A DNA stretch of 51,261 bases from a virus, in the IMG/VR virus record IMGVR_UViG_3300036790_000209, positions 1 through 51,261 of that record; one strand, given 5' to 3'. The notes beneath the pieces were generated by a model that was not told where the DNA came from, made no database searches, and worked only from the letters and a program-made list of their open reading frames with translations. The position numbers and the translations under genes are program-made. Shown here piece after piece: positions 28,460-37,190 of this stretch; position 1 is the first letter of the stretch, and each line of letters begins with the position of its first letter.

Positions 28460-29701
28460 TTGCCGCTCGTAGGCGATATAATTCAACGATTCCGCGACTT
28501 GGCGCTCGACCAGTCTCAGTCGCTCGCTGCCCCGACGTTGTTAACCTTGACCCCTGTCGCAGGGGGGACTTTCCCGGCGAATACCTACTATGTAGTCATT
28601 ACCACCATCACTCCCTGGGGTGAAACGATCGCATCAAACGAAGTGAGTGTGACTCTAAGCGGGGGCAATGGTTCCTTCCAAGTTGGATGGTCTGGAGGTC
28701 AGGGAGTATCCGCGACCGGGCTTAATGTTTATGCAGGCGTTGCCACGGGGGCGGAAAACGAAGTTACTCGCTTTTCTACCCCGCTTGTAAACCCTACCAT
28801 TTCCGCCTACGAAGCCCAGGCGGCGGCAACTCCTCCTCCCACCAACAGCGCCTACCTTCCCGATACCGACGGCAGCTACCTGCGAGCATCAACCGTCTTC
28901 CGGTGGCTCTCAAGCGCTCTCCACGAGTCTAGCCGCATCGCGGGCGGCCTGCCCGACTACGGCGGTTTCCCCTCGGTTATCAACTGGGCTACCTACGTCG
29001 TCCCGGGGGAGTGGACGCGCATGATTCAGCCTTGGTATGACGGCTACCCGGTTTCCTTCTCTAACACCGGCGCGTTCTTCAAACGAAACATTGTAACCTC
29101 GTCGATCCTGGCAGGCTGGGCGGTTTCCTTCTACAACAACCAACTCGGCGTGGAATTATGGCCGCAGCCCGCGCGGACAGCCACCCAGACAACCCTAGCA
29201 TCCGCGATGACCGTGGCGGACACCTCGGCCACTTTAACTTCCACTGGCGGCTTCCTCCTGCCTACCTACGGCATGGTACGCTTCGGCACGGAAATCTGCG
29301 CCTACAACGGCATCAGCGGCAATCAACTAGTCGGCCTTATTCGCGGCCTCGGCGGCACCGTGCCTGCCGCATGGGCGAGTACCACGCAAGTTAACGAACT
29401 CAACGCTTTCTTTCAGGGACGCCGGGTATTCTCGGCTGACTACACTCCAGGCCAGTCAAACGTCAGCCTGCCGATCCCTTCCGGCTGGGGCGACACTTTG
29501 GTTGATTTCATGCTGGCCAAGTTCTATGAAACCGAACGCGACGCGGGCGCGGTGACTTCGCACATGAAAAGTTTCACCGACCGCATCGCCCTGTACATGC
29601 GCATGAACCGGCAGATCGCCGGGCCGCAACAGGTTGGGAATCGCGATTACCAGTTCGTGGTATTTGGCGGCACCAGATTTGGCGGAAACGTGATCCCTTA
29701 G
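28460..29701 (+). CDS. Head-tail adaptor protein with inserted Fn3-like domain, 413 aa, TTG start
   Basis: The TTG start has AGAGGAG at good spacing. The N-terminus (MPLVGDIIQRFRDLALDQSQ) and C-terminus (WGDTLVDFMLAKFYETERDA) look like the helical ends of podoviral adaptor/tail-accessory proteins that sit under the portal. In between lie an Fn3/Ig-like domain (residues about 30-110) and a beta-rich domain. The same Fn3-like unit recurs in the tail protein at 29954 and the fibre at 37187. Confidence 0.65.
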   Translation: MPLVGDIIQRFRDLALDQSQSLAAPTLLTLTPVAGGTFPANTYYVVITTITPWGETIASNEVSVTLSGGNGSFQVGWSGGQGVSATGLNVYAGVATGAENEVTRFSTPLVNPTISAYEAQAAATPPPTNSAYLPDTDGSYLRASTVFRWLSSALHESSRIAGGLPDYGGFPSVINWATYVVPGEWTRMIQPWYDGYPVSFSNTGAFFKRNIVTSSILAGWAVSFYNNQLGVELWPQPARTATQTTLASAMTVADTSATLTSTGGFLLPTYGMVRFGTEICAYNGISGNQLVGLIRGLGGTVPAAWASTTQVNELNAFFQGRRVFSADYTPGQSNVSLPIPSGWGDTLVDFMLAKFYETERDAGAVTSHMKSFTDRIALYMRMNRQIAGPQQVGNRDYQFVVFGGTRFGGNVIP

Positions 29702-29716
29702 ATCAGGAGGGTTACC

Positions 29717-29950
29717 ATGGCACATCATGGTGGACGACGTAAGAACTTCAAGCCGGTCAAGCGCCCCGGCGCAGCCACTCGCAAGGCCCACAAAGCAGGC
29801 GAGTCCGTGGGCACTTGGGCCAAGGATAACTATCATGCCCCCGGCCTCAAGGGCGAACAAGCCCGCTTCGCTGTGATCGCAAAGAAGTGGCATCATCGCG
29901 GTGGCCACCGTAAGGGCCGCCGGGGCAGCAGCCGGGGAGCGCGGAGGTAA
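29717..29950 (+). CDS. Small basic protein, 77 aa
   Basis: The ribosome binding site AGGAGGG is strong. Both ends are extremely basic (MAHHGGRRKNFKPVKRPGAA; HRKGRRGSSRGARR), with a central KGEQARFAVIAKKWHHRGG. It probably binds DNA or RNA, or is a minor virion protein. It lies between the adaptor and tail genes. Confidence 0.65.
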   Translation: MAHHGGRRKNFKPVKRPGAATRKAHKAGESVGTWAKDNYHAPGLKGEQARFAVIAKKWHHRGGHRKGRRGSSRGARR

Positions 29951-29953
29951 CGC

Positions 29954-32581
29954 GTGGCCCTCAAGCCCATTAGGCAGTCCCAGTTCTTGAAGGGACTCAA
30001 TGCCTCGGTCGCGTACAACACGCAGCCGAAAGGCACCGTCCCACGTTTGTCTAACATGGTCTTGACCAGCCGAGGCGCATTGCGGTCGTGCGATCAAAAC
30101 CTCGGCATCTGCACCCGTGGCGGCACCGGCCCCATTACCGACGCAAACCCCTTTCTGGCAATTCAAACCTATCAACCTTCCCCCGTTTTACGCCAAATAC
30201 TGGCCCTGCAAAACGCGCCTGTCGGCTCGCTTACTCCCCCTACCGGGTTGACAGCCACCTTAGCTTCCGGGGGCACTCTACCGGTAGGCGACACTTTCTA
30301 TTATGTAGTTACTTCCATCGATGGAGCCGGTGGCGAGTCGATTGCTTCGAGCGAGGCCAGTCAGACTACCACCAGCGGTAATCAAACTATTAACCTCGCT
30401 TGGACAGCCATACCAGGCGCGGTGTCCTACAATGTTTATCGCGCCACTTCCAGCGGCAATGAAGTGTTGCTGGCGGGTAGCGGACTTCCCGCCACGGTTA
30501 CTGGTTATTCCGACAACGGCTCGGCAACGGTGGTTTCCTCCGGTTATACCATCACTCGCGCTTCTGCCGTAGGTTCGCGCTATCCTAACCCTTCTGGTGG
30601 AGGGTATAGTTACAATACCGCGTTCTTTTTCTACCTTGCTTCCGCGCCGCCTATCGGGCCAACCGGCCCTTTCACCGTGACCGGCAGCTCAAACGCCTTG
30701 TTCAATGCCAACTATCCTTCGGGAGTCGCCACGGCAGGCGCGACAATTACTTATTCACTCCCAGGAAGCTACATTAACGAGACCGGAACAGGGGGAACAC
30801 TCACCTTGGCGAGCGGTGGGGGCGGCGGAAGCATTCGCCCTCCCACTTCAGGGACTTCTTCACTACTCGATTTACTCGATGTGTCGGGGGCATCTTACTC
30901 CTTCCCCGATAGTGTGATTGCGAGCTTCCCCACCGGCTCTATCATACCAATGCCGGTATTCCCGGTAGGCAGCGCTGGAGGCAGCTCGCAAGCCCCGGGA
31001 GGAGGTACCGCGCTCAACCCGGCCGCTGGCAACGTAGCCGGGGCAACCTGTGTGATCCCCGATATGGTCGCGTTCTCGGGGTTGCTGATCTTGGCGCTCG
31101 GCAATGGTTACGCCCCCTATCAAAGCGATGGCACTAACGGCGGGACGGTGGCCCTCACAAATACCTTTACCGGAGCCTTCCCAGGTTGGGTAGCCACAAC
31201 CGCTTACAACCTAGGCGACATAATCGAGCCTGACACTCCGAACGGCCATATCTACAAATGTATCCAAGCAGGCATCAGCAACACGAGTGAGCCGACCTGG
31301 CCTACCGGCAGCGGTCAAACTGTCCAAGATCACACCTGCATCTGGCAGGAGAATGGCTCAAACGCCACCCCAGCCCCGCGTGGGGCCGCCCATGCCATTA
31401 GCCACGCTGGCTCATTATGGCTGTGGAACACTTCCCCTGCCAACACCTCCGATAACCTCGATGGCCCTTCCGTCCTCAAGATGAGCGACGCTAATAACCC
31501 GGACTCATGGAATCCACTCAACGTGAGTTACGTCGGCAAGGATGACGGCCAGCAGGGCATGGGCCTGGCGAGTTTCACCATCGCCGAGGCGGGCATCGAG
31601 CCGACCGAGTCCCTGGTGTTATTCAAAGAGTTCTCAACCTATCAAGTGATCGGTGTGTTTGGCGCATCGGACTTCGAAATCCAGCAGGCTCAAACGAACC
31701 TTGGATGCATCGCTCCAAGGACCATTAAATTCGTCCCCGGCTTCGGCATCGTGCGCCTAACCCACTTGGGATTCGCGGTATTCGATGGGGTCCGCGATAG
31801 ACTCATCAGCGAGGAAATCAGACCATACCTATTTGGTGGAGTAGCCGACATTGTAGCCATGGACCAAAGCTACAGCTACATGGCCAAGGCTGACTTGACT
31901 GCGGTGCCTCCGATGTACGTGGCGGCAATTCCAGTGCTGGGGAATGGCCAAAATGGCAGCTTAACGCGCTTGTGTTGCTACGATCTGGTCCTCAAGGCGT
32001 GGACCATCATCGACATCCCTTTCGCGATTGAATCCTTGAAGCAACTCAACATCCCCGGCAGCTTGCCGCTAACGGTCTTTGGCGGCTGGGCTGATTCGAT
32101 GATTTCAAGGTGGCAGGTGGGCGACCAGCAAGGATGGCAGGCATGGCTTGATCCCACGCAGATCATCCACCAAGGAACGCAGCTTGTGTGGAGCATTCGT
32201 ACTCCATCCGCGCTTGGAGCGCAAGCAACCGATCGCGTTACCTTCCGCCGCCTAATCGTTCGAGGCCAGTGGCAGGGGACGAACACGAGCGGTCCAGGAC
32301 AGCCGTTGATCCCCACCAATTCGACCGGGACCGCTTCGTTTTCAACCTCAATCACCATCGACAAGGCAAACTGGCCGAACGCTCCGGCGCGTAATCTACT
32401 CACTCCCACTGGAGGGGTAGGAGATGCCTCTTTCGAACTGGTTTGCGAAATAGGCCAAACAGGACTTGACGCCTATGCTACAGTAGGCGGCATCCAGGCG
32501 CTTAGCGGCGCTCCCGTCGAAATCATCGAAACAGACTGGCTTGCGATCGCCCGCCCCACCGGGGCTCTATCGAGGGTATGA
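29954..32581 (+). CDS. Tail tubular/stabilisation protein with Fn3-like and sugar-binding-like insert, 875 aa, GTG start
   Basis: GGAGGTAACGC precedes the GTG. The N-terminus (LKPIRQSQFLKGLNASVAYN) and the blade-like repeats after residue 350 (SLWLWNTSPANTSDNLDGPS; LVLFKEFSTYQVIG; IKFVPGFGIVRLTHLGFAVF) fit beta-propeller tail nozzle or DNA-stabilisation proteins of podoviruses. Inserts are an Fn3-like domain (about 95-195), a Gly/Ser-rich region, and a Trp/Tyr-rich module (GWVATTAYNLGDIIEPDTPN) like carbohydrate-binding domains. It probably closes the head and contacts the cell surface. Confidence 0.7.
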   Translation: MALKPIRQSQFLKGLNASVAYNTQPKGTVPRLSNMVLTSRGALRSCDQNLGICTRGGTGPITDANPFLAIQTYQPSPVLRQILALQNAPVGSLTPPTGLTATLASGGTLPVGDTFYYVVTSIDGAGGESIASSEASQTTTSGNQTINLAWTAIPGAVSYNVYRATSSGNEVLLAGSGLPATVTGYSDNGSATVVSSGYTITRASAVGSRYPNPSGGGYSYNTAFFFYLASAPPIGPTGPFTVTGSSNALFNANYPSGVATAGATITYSLPGSYINETGTGGTLTLASGGGGGSIRPPTSGTSSLLDLLDVSGASYSFPDSVIASFPTGSIIPMPVFPVGSAGGSSQAPGGGTALNPAAGNVAGATCVIPDMVAFSGLLILALGNGYAPYQSDGTNGGTVALTNTFTGAFPGWVATTAYNLGDIIEPDTPNGHIYKCIQAGISNTSEPTWPTGSGQTVQDHTCIWQENGSNATPAPRGAAHAISHAGSLWLWNTSPANTSDNLDGPSVLKMSDANNPDSWNPLNVSYVGKDDGQQGMGLASFTIAEAGIEPTESLVLFKEFSTYQVIGVFGASDFEIQQAQTNLGCIAPRTIKFVPGFGIVRLTHLGFAVFDGVRDRLISEEIRPYLFGGVADIVAMDQSYSYMAKADLTAVPPMYVAAIPVLGNGQNGSLTRLCCYDLVLKAWTIIDIPFAIESLKQLNIPGSLPLTVFGGWADSMISRWQVGDQQGWQAWLDPTQIIHQGTQLVWSIRTPSALGAQATDRVTFRRLIVRGQWQGTNTSGPGQPLIPTNSTGTASFSTSITIDKANWPNAPARNLLTPTGGVGDASFELVCEIGQTGLDAYATVGGIQALSGAPVEIIETDWLAIARPTGALSRV

Positions 32582-32976
32582 TGCACGTTCGCCATTTGCG
32601 TCCTGGGGAAGACTGGCCCGATACCCTGTTCATGGGTTTCGAAGGATCAGCGCTTGACCGGGAATGGTGCTGGGTAGCCGAGGAAGGCTCTATGGTCGAA
32701 GCAGGGCTGCTGGCCTGCCCGATGCATGGGGTTGTCTTCCTGATGCGCCTGGCGACCGCCGCAGGGGCTTCCAGGCTAGCTCTGCGAACCATCCTAAGTG
32801 CGGCCCTGGCCGAATCGAAAGAACGAGGCTTCGTCGGTTACACCACCCTCACCGATCCAACCACGCTTGAGGGGCGTAAGCTCGAACGTTTGGTCAAGCA
32901 CCTTGGCGGTCTTCAGTGGCCCCGCCCAAACGTGCTCTCATTTGGCCTGCTTACCCAGGCCGGGGAGAAACTCTAA
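32578..32976 (+). CDS. GNAT-fold-like protein, 132 aa
   Basis: It starts on the preceding stop (ATGA). The sequence has the strand-helix order of an acyltransferase-like domain: DREWCWVAEEGSMVEAGLLA, VVFLMRLATAAGASRLALRT, then a helix and KERGFVGYTTLTDPTTLEGR. Podoviruses often carry such a GNAT-like protein among internal virion genes, and its position before those genes fits. Acetyl-CoA binding residues are not clearly conserved, so enzymatic activity is doubtful. Confidence 0.5.
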   Translation: MMHVRHLRPGEDWPDTLFMGFEGSALDREWCWVAEEGSMVEAGLLACPMHGVVFLMRLATAAGASRLALRTILSAALAESKERGFVGYTTLTDPTTLEGRKLERLVKHLGGLQWPRPNVLSFGLLTQAGEKL

Positions 32977-33440
32977 TGCCTCCCGTATTCGCTGCCATCC
33001 CCGGAATCCTAGCCGCGATCGGCGGGGGAAGCGCCGCCGCAGGGGCGGCTACGGCGGGAAGCCTTGCGCTTGGAGGGACAGAACTGGTAAAGTCACTCAC
33101 AGCGGGTGGTGCTCCTGCTGCATCCCCCTTCCCAACCACCACTCAGACCGCCGCGACCAAGAACAACTTGGCTCAAATTGTATCGGCGGGCAGCGGCAAC
33201 GTGCAGCAGGCTACCGGAGGCGGCACCAGCCCTGGCTACCTCGCTGAACTTCTAGGCTCCCAGAGTGGCAGCTTGAGTAACCTAAATCAGCTCCAAGACC
33301 TCTTGAGCGCCTCGCCCAGCCTAACAAGTGGAGGGACACCGGCCAATCCCGCCGATTTGTCGATCCCCCCTCAAAGCAACGCCTCGCTCAGCGGCGGCTC
33401 GGGGCTGGCCGACTACGGCAACATCTTTGGAGGGGGCTAA
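32976..33440 (+). CDS. Internal virion/ejection-type protein, 154 aa
   Basis: The start overlaps the upstream stop (TAATG). An Ala/Gly-rich hydrophobic N-terminus (PVFAAIPGILAAIGGGSAAA) could insert in a membrane; the rest is Ser/Gln/Gly/Leu-rich and low complexity. Position and composition suit a small ejection protein helping DNA cross the envelope. No family can be named. Confidence 0.55.
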   Translation: MPPVFAAIPGILAAIGGGSAAAGAATAGSLALGGTELVKSLTAGGAPAASPFPTTTQTAATKNNLAQIVSAGSGNVQQATGGGTSPGYLAELLGSQSGSLSNLNQLQDLLSASPSLTSGGTPANPADLSIPPQSNASLSGGSGLADYGNIFGGG

Positions 33441-34051
33441 TGGATGCCTTCGCACAACTCGGACAGATTTTCCAAAACTCCAGTGGAGGAGCAAACTGGG
33501 GTAACATCGCTAAGACCGGCCTGACCGGCTTCGGCCTAATCGGTAACATTCTGGCTCAGCAGAAGCAGAATGCGGCCCTCAACCGCATCGCTTACTATCA
33601 GAAGAATCCGGCCGCCGCCGCGCAGCAGATCAACTCCCTCACTCAGCCTCTCAGCCAAGGGCTGACTCAAGATGTTGGCAACAACGTCCAAGGCTACCTT
33701 GCCGAACGTGGCCTCAGCGGCAGCCCCAACGTAACCGCTGAAGTCCTGGCGCAAGCCTTGGCCCCCTACCAACAACAAAATCAGCAAACCGCCACGCAGG
33801 AGTTTATGAGTCTCCTAAATCCAGCGGGGGCCACCTATGGCAAGCCTGGCGACTTGAGTTCCCTATTAAAACTCTGGAGCCCCGCGACCGCGATCAGCTC
33901 ACCCACCGCCGGCCCCGGCGGGCAGGCTTACAACCCCATCTATGGCGGGCAGCCTGGAACTCCACCCACTTTTAATCTGCCATCGAACAACCCTGGCGCT
34001 CCACCCGACATTGACGCTTCCCCAGGACTCGACTTGTTTGGGAGCTACTAA
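33440..34051 (+). CDS. Internal virion protein candidate, 203 aa
   Basis: The gene is coupled to its neighbours by TAATG overlaps. A helical, Gln/Asn/Ala-rich N-terminal half (LIGNILAQQKQNAALNRIAY) is followed by LAERGLSGSPNVTAEVLAQA and a Pro/Gly-rich disordered tail. The composition resembles podoviral ejection proteins released into the host during infection. No enzymatic motif is present. Confidence 0.6.
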   Translation: MDAFAQLGQIFQNSSGGANWGNIAKTGLTGFGLIGNILAQQKQNAALNRIAYYQKNPAAAAQQINSLTQPLSQGLTQDVGNNVQGYLAERGLSGSPNVTAEVLAQALAPYQQQNQQTATQEFMSLLNPAGATYGKPGDLSSLLKLWSPATAISSPTAGPGGQAYNPIYGGQPGTPPTFNLPSNNPGAPPDIDASPGLDLFGSY

Positions 34052-34359
34052 TGGCGGACTATTCGCTTGAATCGTTGGGAGCTAAATTTACCGAGTATGG
34101 AGGAAAGCGCCTTGGCATGTTAATCCCGTGTCCCAACTGTGGGGTCAATGTAGGTGTATATTTCGCCCCATTATCCGAGGACTTCAAAGCCAACTTCGGT
34201 GATAAAGGCCCAACATGGACGGCGACTGGCGACACGCTTAACGCGGTTACTTTACACCCCAGCGTGCGCGTGCTTGGCCACTTTCATTCGTGGGTCCGTA
34301 ATGGGATGCTCTGCGTAGATTCCCCCTTTGAGTGCAAAAAGGACGAGGAGTTTAAATAG
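34051..34359 (+). CDS. DUF6527-like zinc-binding protein, 102 aa
   Basis: The pattern IPCPNCGVNVGVYFAP, then LHPSVRVLGHFHSWVRNGML, matches the small family with CPxCG, a PSv segment, H-x-H and an aromatic W-x-RNG end. C-x2-C plus the His pair probably bind zinc. Such proteins are common in phages and bacteria, function unknown. Its presence inside the internal virion cluster is unusual but start and stop overlaps tie it to the operon. Confidence 0.65.
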   Translation: MADYSLESLGAKFTEYGGKRLGMLIPCPNCGVNVGVYFAPLSEDFKANFGDKGPTWTATGDTLNAVTLHPSVRVLGHFHSWVRNGMLCVDSPFECKKDEEFK

Positions 34360-35621
34360 TGGGCGCGTTATTCCAATCCGTGTCTTCGCAACTCGGCAAC
34401 CTGGGAGGCTCCTACGCGGCCGCGCGCGACGCAGGCATCGAGCAGAAGAACCAGGCGGAGACCCAACAGTTCGATCAGGCTCAGAAACTCCGCGACTACC
34501 TCGAAACGCAGCGGATGGATAACCTCTACGGGCAAGTCCAGAAGGCCAACTTAGCTCGCCAACAGGCCGGTCAATGGGACATCGTTGGCCAACCTATGCA
34601 GACGAACAGTGGCGGCTATGGCGTCGTTGAGCGCAACACAGTCACGGGCGACATCCGTACACGCCCCCTCCCCGCCGACATTCAGCCTCGAAACGAAGAC
34701 GAGGTTAAGTGGGATCAATTCCGTTCCACCTACAAACAAGCATTCGGCACCGACCCATCGCCCGATCTCAAAACAGCCTTCTTCGATAAATTAGGCGGCG
34801 TTGCCGCGCCCAAAATGGACGACTTCACGGCCTGGCGCGAGGCGTTCAAGGTGCAACATGGCCGTTACCCCAACGCCACGGAGATTAGTGAGTTCCACCG
34901 CGCCCCACGGGCAAATATCATCCTCAGCGGGGATGCCCTCGACAACATGGCTGAAGCCGTAGCGGGTGGACAGACAAAACTTCCTTCTGGCAACCTTGGA
35001 GTTCAAGTACTCAATCGCCTGAAAGGGCTAAACTTAAAACTCCCCACCCAGTTAACCCCGTCCGTCCAGGCTAACCTATCCACTCGCGCTGACGCTCTCT
35101 CAACGGCCATCGACACTATTGAGCGCATTAAGCCGAACTTACCGCTACTGCAATCGCTTCCGGCCGCCTCTCTCGTCGATCTGGCGCAGCATCCCGACAG
35201 TGTGGCCCAGTTTTTAACCCGCATGCTCTCAAAGCCTTATTCAGCGGATAAGCAGGCCCAAATCGCTCAACTCGCAGGCGATCTTCGCTCCCTTCAAGAA
35301 CAGGTGAATATCCTGCGGCAGCCTCTTGGAGCCACTGGCTTCCGGGGCAAGGAAGGGTGGGAAGCCCTGCAAATGCAGATTGTCAAGGCCATGGGGAATC
35401 CGCAAATGAGCGCGGTCACCCTCAACAACACCGAATCCACCATGCACAAACTCCTCAACTCCACCCTCGCAACACTGGGGGAAGCACCTGCCTCGGACGG
35501 TCAAGCCCCCACGTCCGGGGTATCCCCCAGCCCACCCCCCGGCGCTACAATGAAAGTGCCGGGAAGCGATGGTAAGTTACATTGGAGTGACGGCGCGCAT
35601 GACCTCGGGGTGGTCCAATAA
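34359..35621 (+). CDS. Large internal virion/ejection protein candidate, 420 aa, GTG start
   Basis: Mostly helical, with a coiled coil (EQKNQAETQQFDQAQKLRDY) and a central domain. The C-terminal end KVPGSDGKLHWSDGAHDLGV is a short beta motif often terminating phage proteins of this type. The GTG start overlaps the upstream stop. Its place between other helical virion genes suggests ejection with DNA. No lytic transglycosylase motif is seen. Confidence 0.6.
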   Translation: MGALFQSVSSQLGNLGGSYAAARDAGIEQKNQAETQQFDQAQKLRDYLETQRMDNLYGQVQKANLARQQAGQWDIVGQPMQTNSGGYGVVERNTVTGDIRTRPLPADIQPRNEDEVKWDQFRSTYKQAFGTDPSPDLKTAFFDKLGGVAAPKMDDFTAWREAFKVQHGRYPNATEISEFHRAPRANIILSGDALDNMAEAVAGGQTKLPSGNLGVQVLNRLKGLNLKLPTQLTPSVQANLSTRADALSTAIDTIERIKPNLPLLQSLPAASLVDLAQHPDSVAQFLTRMLSKPYSADKQAQIAQLAGDLRSLQEQVNILRQPLGATGFRGKEGWEALQMQIVKAMGNPQMSAVTLNNTESTMHKLLNSTLATLGEAPASDGQAPTSGVSPSPPPGATMKVPGSDGKLHWSDGAHDLGVVQ

Positions 35622-36997
35622 TGGCTAATGGAACGCCGGTCAAACTGGACTTCTCGAAAGCACAGCCGATCGCCCTGGACTTCTCAAAGGCGCAGCCAAT
35701 GACTCCAGCCTCGTTGCAAACACAAGGGATCGGTCCCGAGTTGCCGACCAACATGAGCATCCAGAATTACCCTCTGGCCACGCGCGTAAAGGACTCCCTC
35801 AAGCGCATGTTAATGGGTACTGAAGCGAGCTTGCCCGCGCTTGGAGCCGGGACCGCCGTTGCCTTAACTCCAGCCACGGGAGGTGCCAGTGACGCACTCC
35901 TGGCAGCCATCCTGGGCGGCGCGGCGGGCACCAATCTAAAACAACTCACCGCTCACTTTATGCATCAGCCAAACGCCCCCAAGGACATGAAGCAGGCTAT
36001 CGGCGAGGAGGAACTAGGCGGCCTTGAACAAGGCGAGTATGAAGCGGGAGGCCGCGTACTCGACTCAATCCTAGGCCGCTGGGCCGGATCGCGCGTGGCC
36101 GCCGCCTCACGTAAACGCCTCGCTGATTTAACCGCCATGGCCGGGCCCGCCGAAGAAACCAGTTCCAACATCACTAAAGTGCTGCCCGATCTCGACCAGA
36201 CAGTTGCTACGCTAGGCCACAATCCACGTACTCCGCGAGATGTGCTGAATGTAGTCCAGCGGACAAGCGACCGCCTCGATCAACAATTTAACCAGGAACT
36301 TTTCCGCATCGGCAAAGCGCGCGTGATGCCCAAGGAGATTGCCGACCGCATTCGTGCCGAGATCACCCCCGACATGCGCATGACCGCCGAAGGGCGCGCG
36401 GAAGCAAAAGAACTCCAACAGGCTGCCCTTGAGTATGAGCGTCCATGGACGCTTAACCAACTCAACTCTAAACGCATGACCAACAACGCTCGCTTGAGCG
36501 CTTTCTACAAACGCGAGTCTCAAGGACAAGCTACCGCCCTATCGGCCGCGCAAACCAAAATTATGAAGTCCGTCCGCGACGGGGCCGCCGAGATCGTCTA
36601 CGACGTGATGAACTCGCTACCGAACTCATCGATTGACGCTCGCCTGCTCAAGCAGAAACAGGGAGCGCTATGGGACTTGAGCGATCAACTCGATGAGCGA
36701 ATCGATAAACTCACCAACGCCCAACTCAACTTCGAGGGTCGTACACTACGGCAGAAAGTTCAACCTTCCGCCTACCTGTCAGACCGCAACATTCACGGGT
36801 ACTTTCGCGGCCTGGGCGACCTGATCCCCGGCGGCGGCCCCGAACGGCAGGCCATAACTCAAGCGCGCAAAGGGTTCCGTCCTTCTCGTGCTCTTAGTCG
36901 GCAGGCCGTGATCGCGGCTACCCCTCTCGCAAACTTTCTACGGGCCAGCGGAGTATATTCGAATCTGAACGACCAAGAGGGCCAAGATGCCCATTGA
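35621..36997 (+). CDS. Internal virion/ejection protein candidate, 458 aa
   Basis: The N-terminus holds an imperfect repeat (KLDFSKAQPI, ALDFSKAQPM). A hydrophobic Ala/Gly region (ALLAAILGGAAGTNLKQL) able to insert in membranes follows, then long helices to the end. The start overlaps the upstream stop (TAATG). Function as an ejection or channel protein is inferred from position and composition. Confidence 0.6.
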   Translation: MANGTPVKLDFSKAQPIALDFSKAQPMTPASLQTQGIGPELPTNMSIQNYPLATRVKDSLKRMLMGTEASLPALGAGTAVALTPATGGASDALLAAILGGAAGTNLKQLTAHFMHQPNAPKDMKQAIGEEELGGLEQGEYEAGGRVLDSILGRWAGSRVAAASRKRLADLTAMAGPAEETSSNITKVLPDLDQTVATLGHNPRTPRDVLNVVQRTSDRLDQQFNQELFRIGKARVMPKEIADRIRAEITPDMRMTAEGRAEAKELQQAALEYERPWTLNQLNSKRMTNNARLSAFYKRESQGQATALSAAQTKIMKSVRDGAAEIVYDVMNSLPNSSIDARLLKQKQGALWDLSDQLDERIDKLTNAQLNFEGRTLRQKVQPSAYLSDRNIHGYFRGLGDLIPGGGPERQAITQARKGFRPSRALSRQAVIAATPLANFLRASGVYSNLNDQEGQDAH

Positions 36998-37190
36998 GCG
37001 CTTTGTGTCCAAGGAAGCCGAGCGGCGTAACCTGGCCTACCGCCACATGCACGGTATCCCTTACACCGCAACCACCGCCATCGTGGCTGGCCGCGCCCAC
37101 AAAGTTAAACACTCACGCAACGCTAAGCGCCGCAAGATCGACGCGCGCCAGCGGCGTAAGGTAGCCCACCAAAGGGGGAGCCGCCGTTGA
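36987..37190 (+). CDS. Small basic protein, 67 aa
   Basis: Strongly basic C-terminal half (RAHKVKHSRNAKRRKIDARQ). Overlaps the end of the preceding gene by 11 bases and the next start by four. The fourth short Lys/Arg/His-rich protein in the late block. Possible role in DNA condensation or RNA binding; no family recognised. Confidence 0.6.
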   Translation: MPIERFVSKEAERRNLAYRHMHGIPYTATTAIVAGRAHKVKHSRNAKRRKIDARQRRKVAHQRGSRR

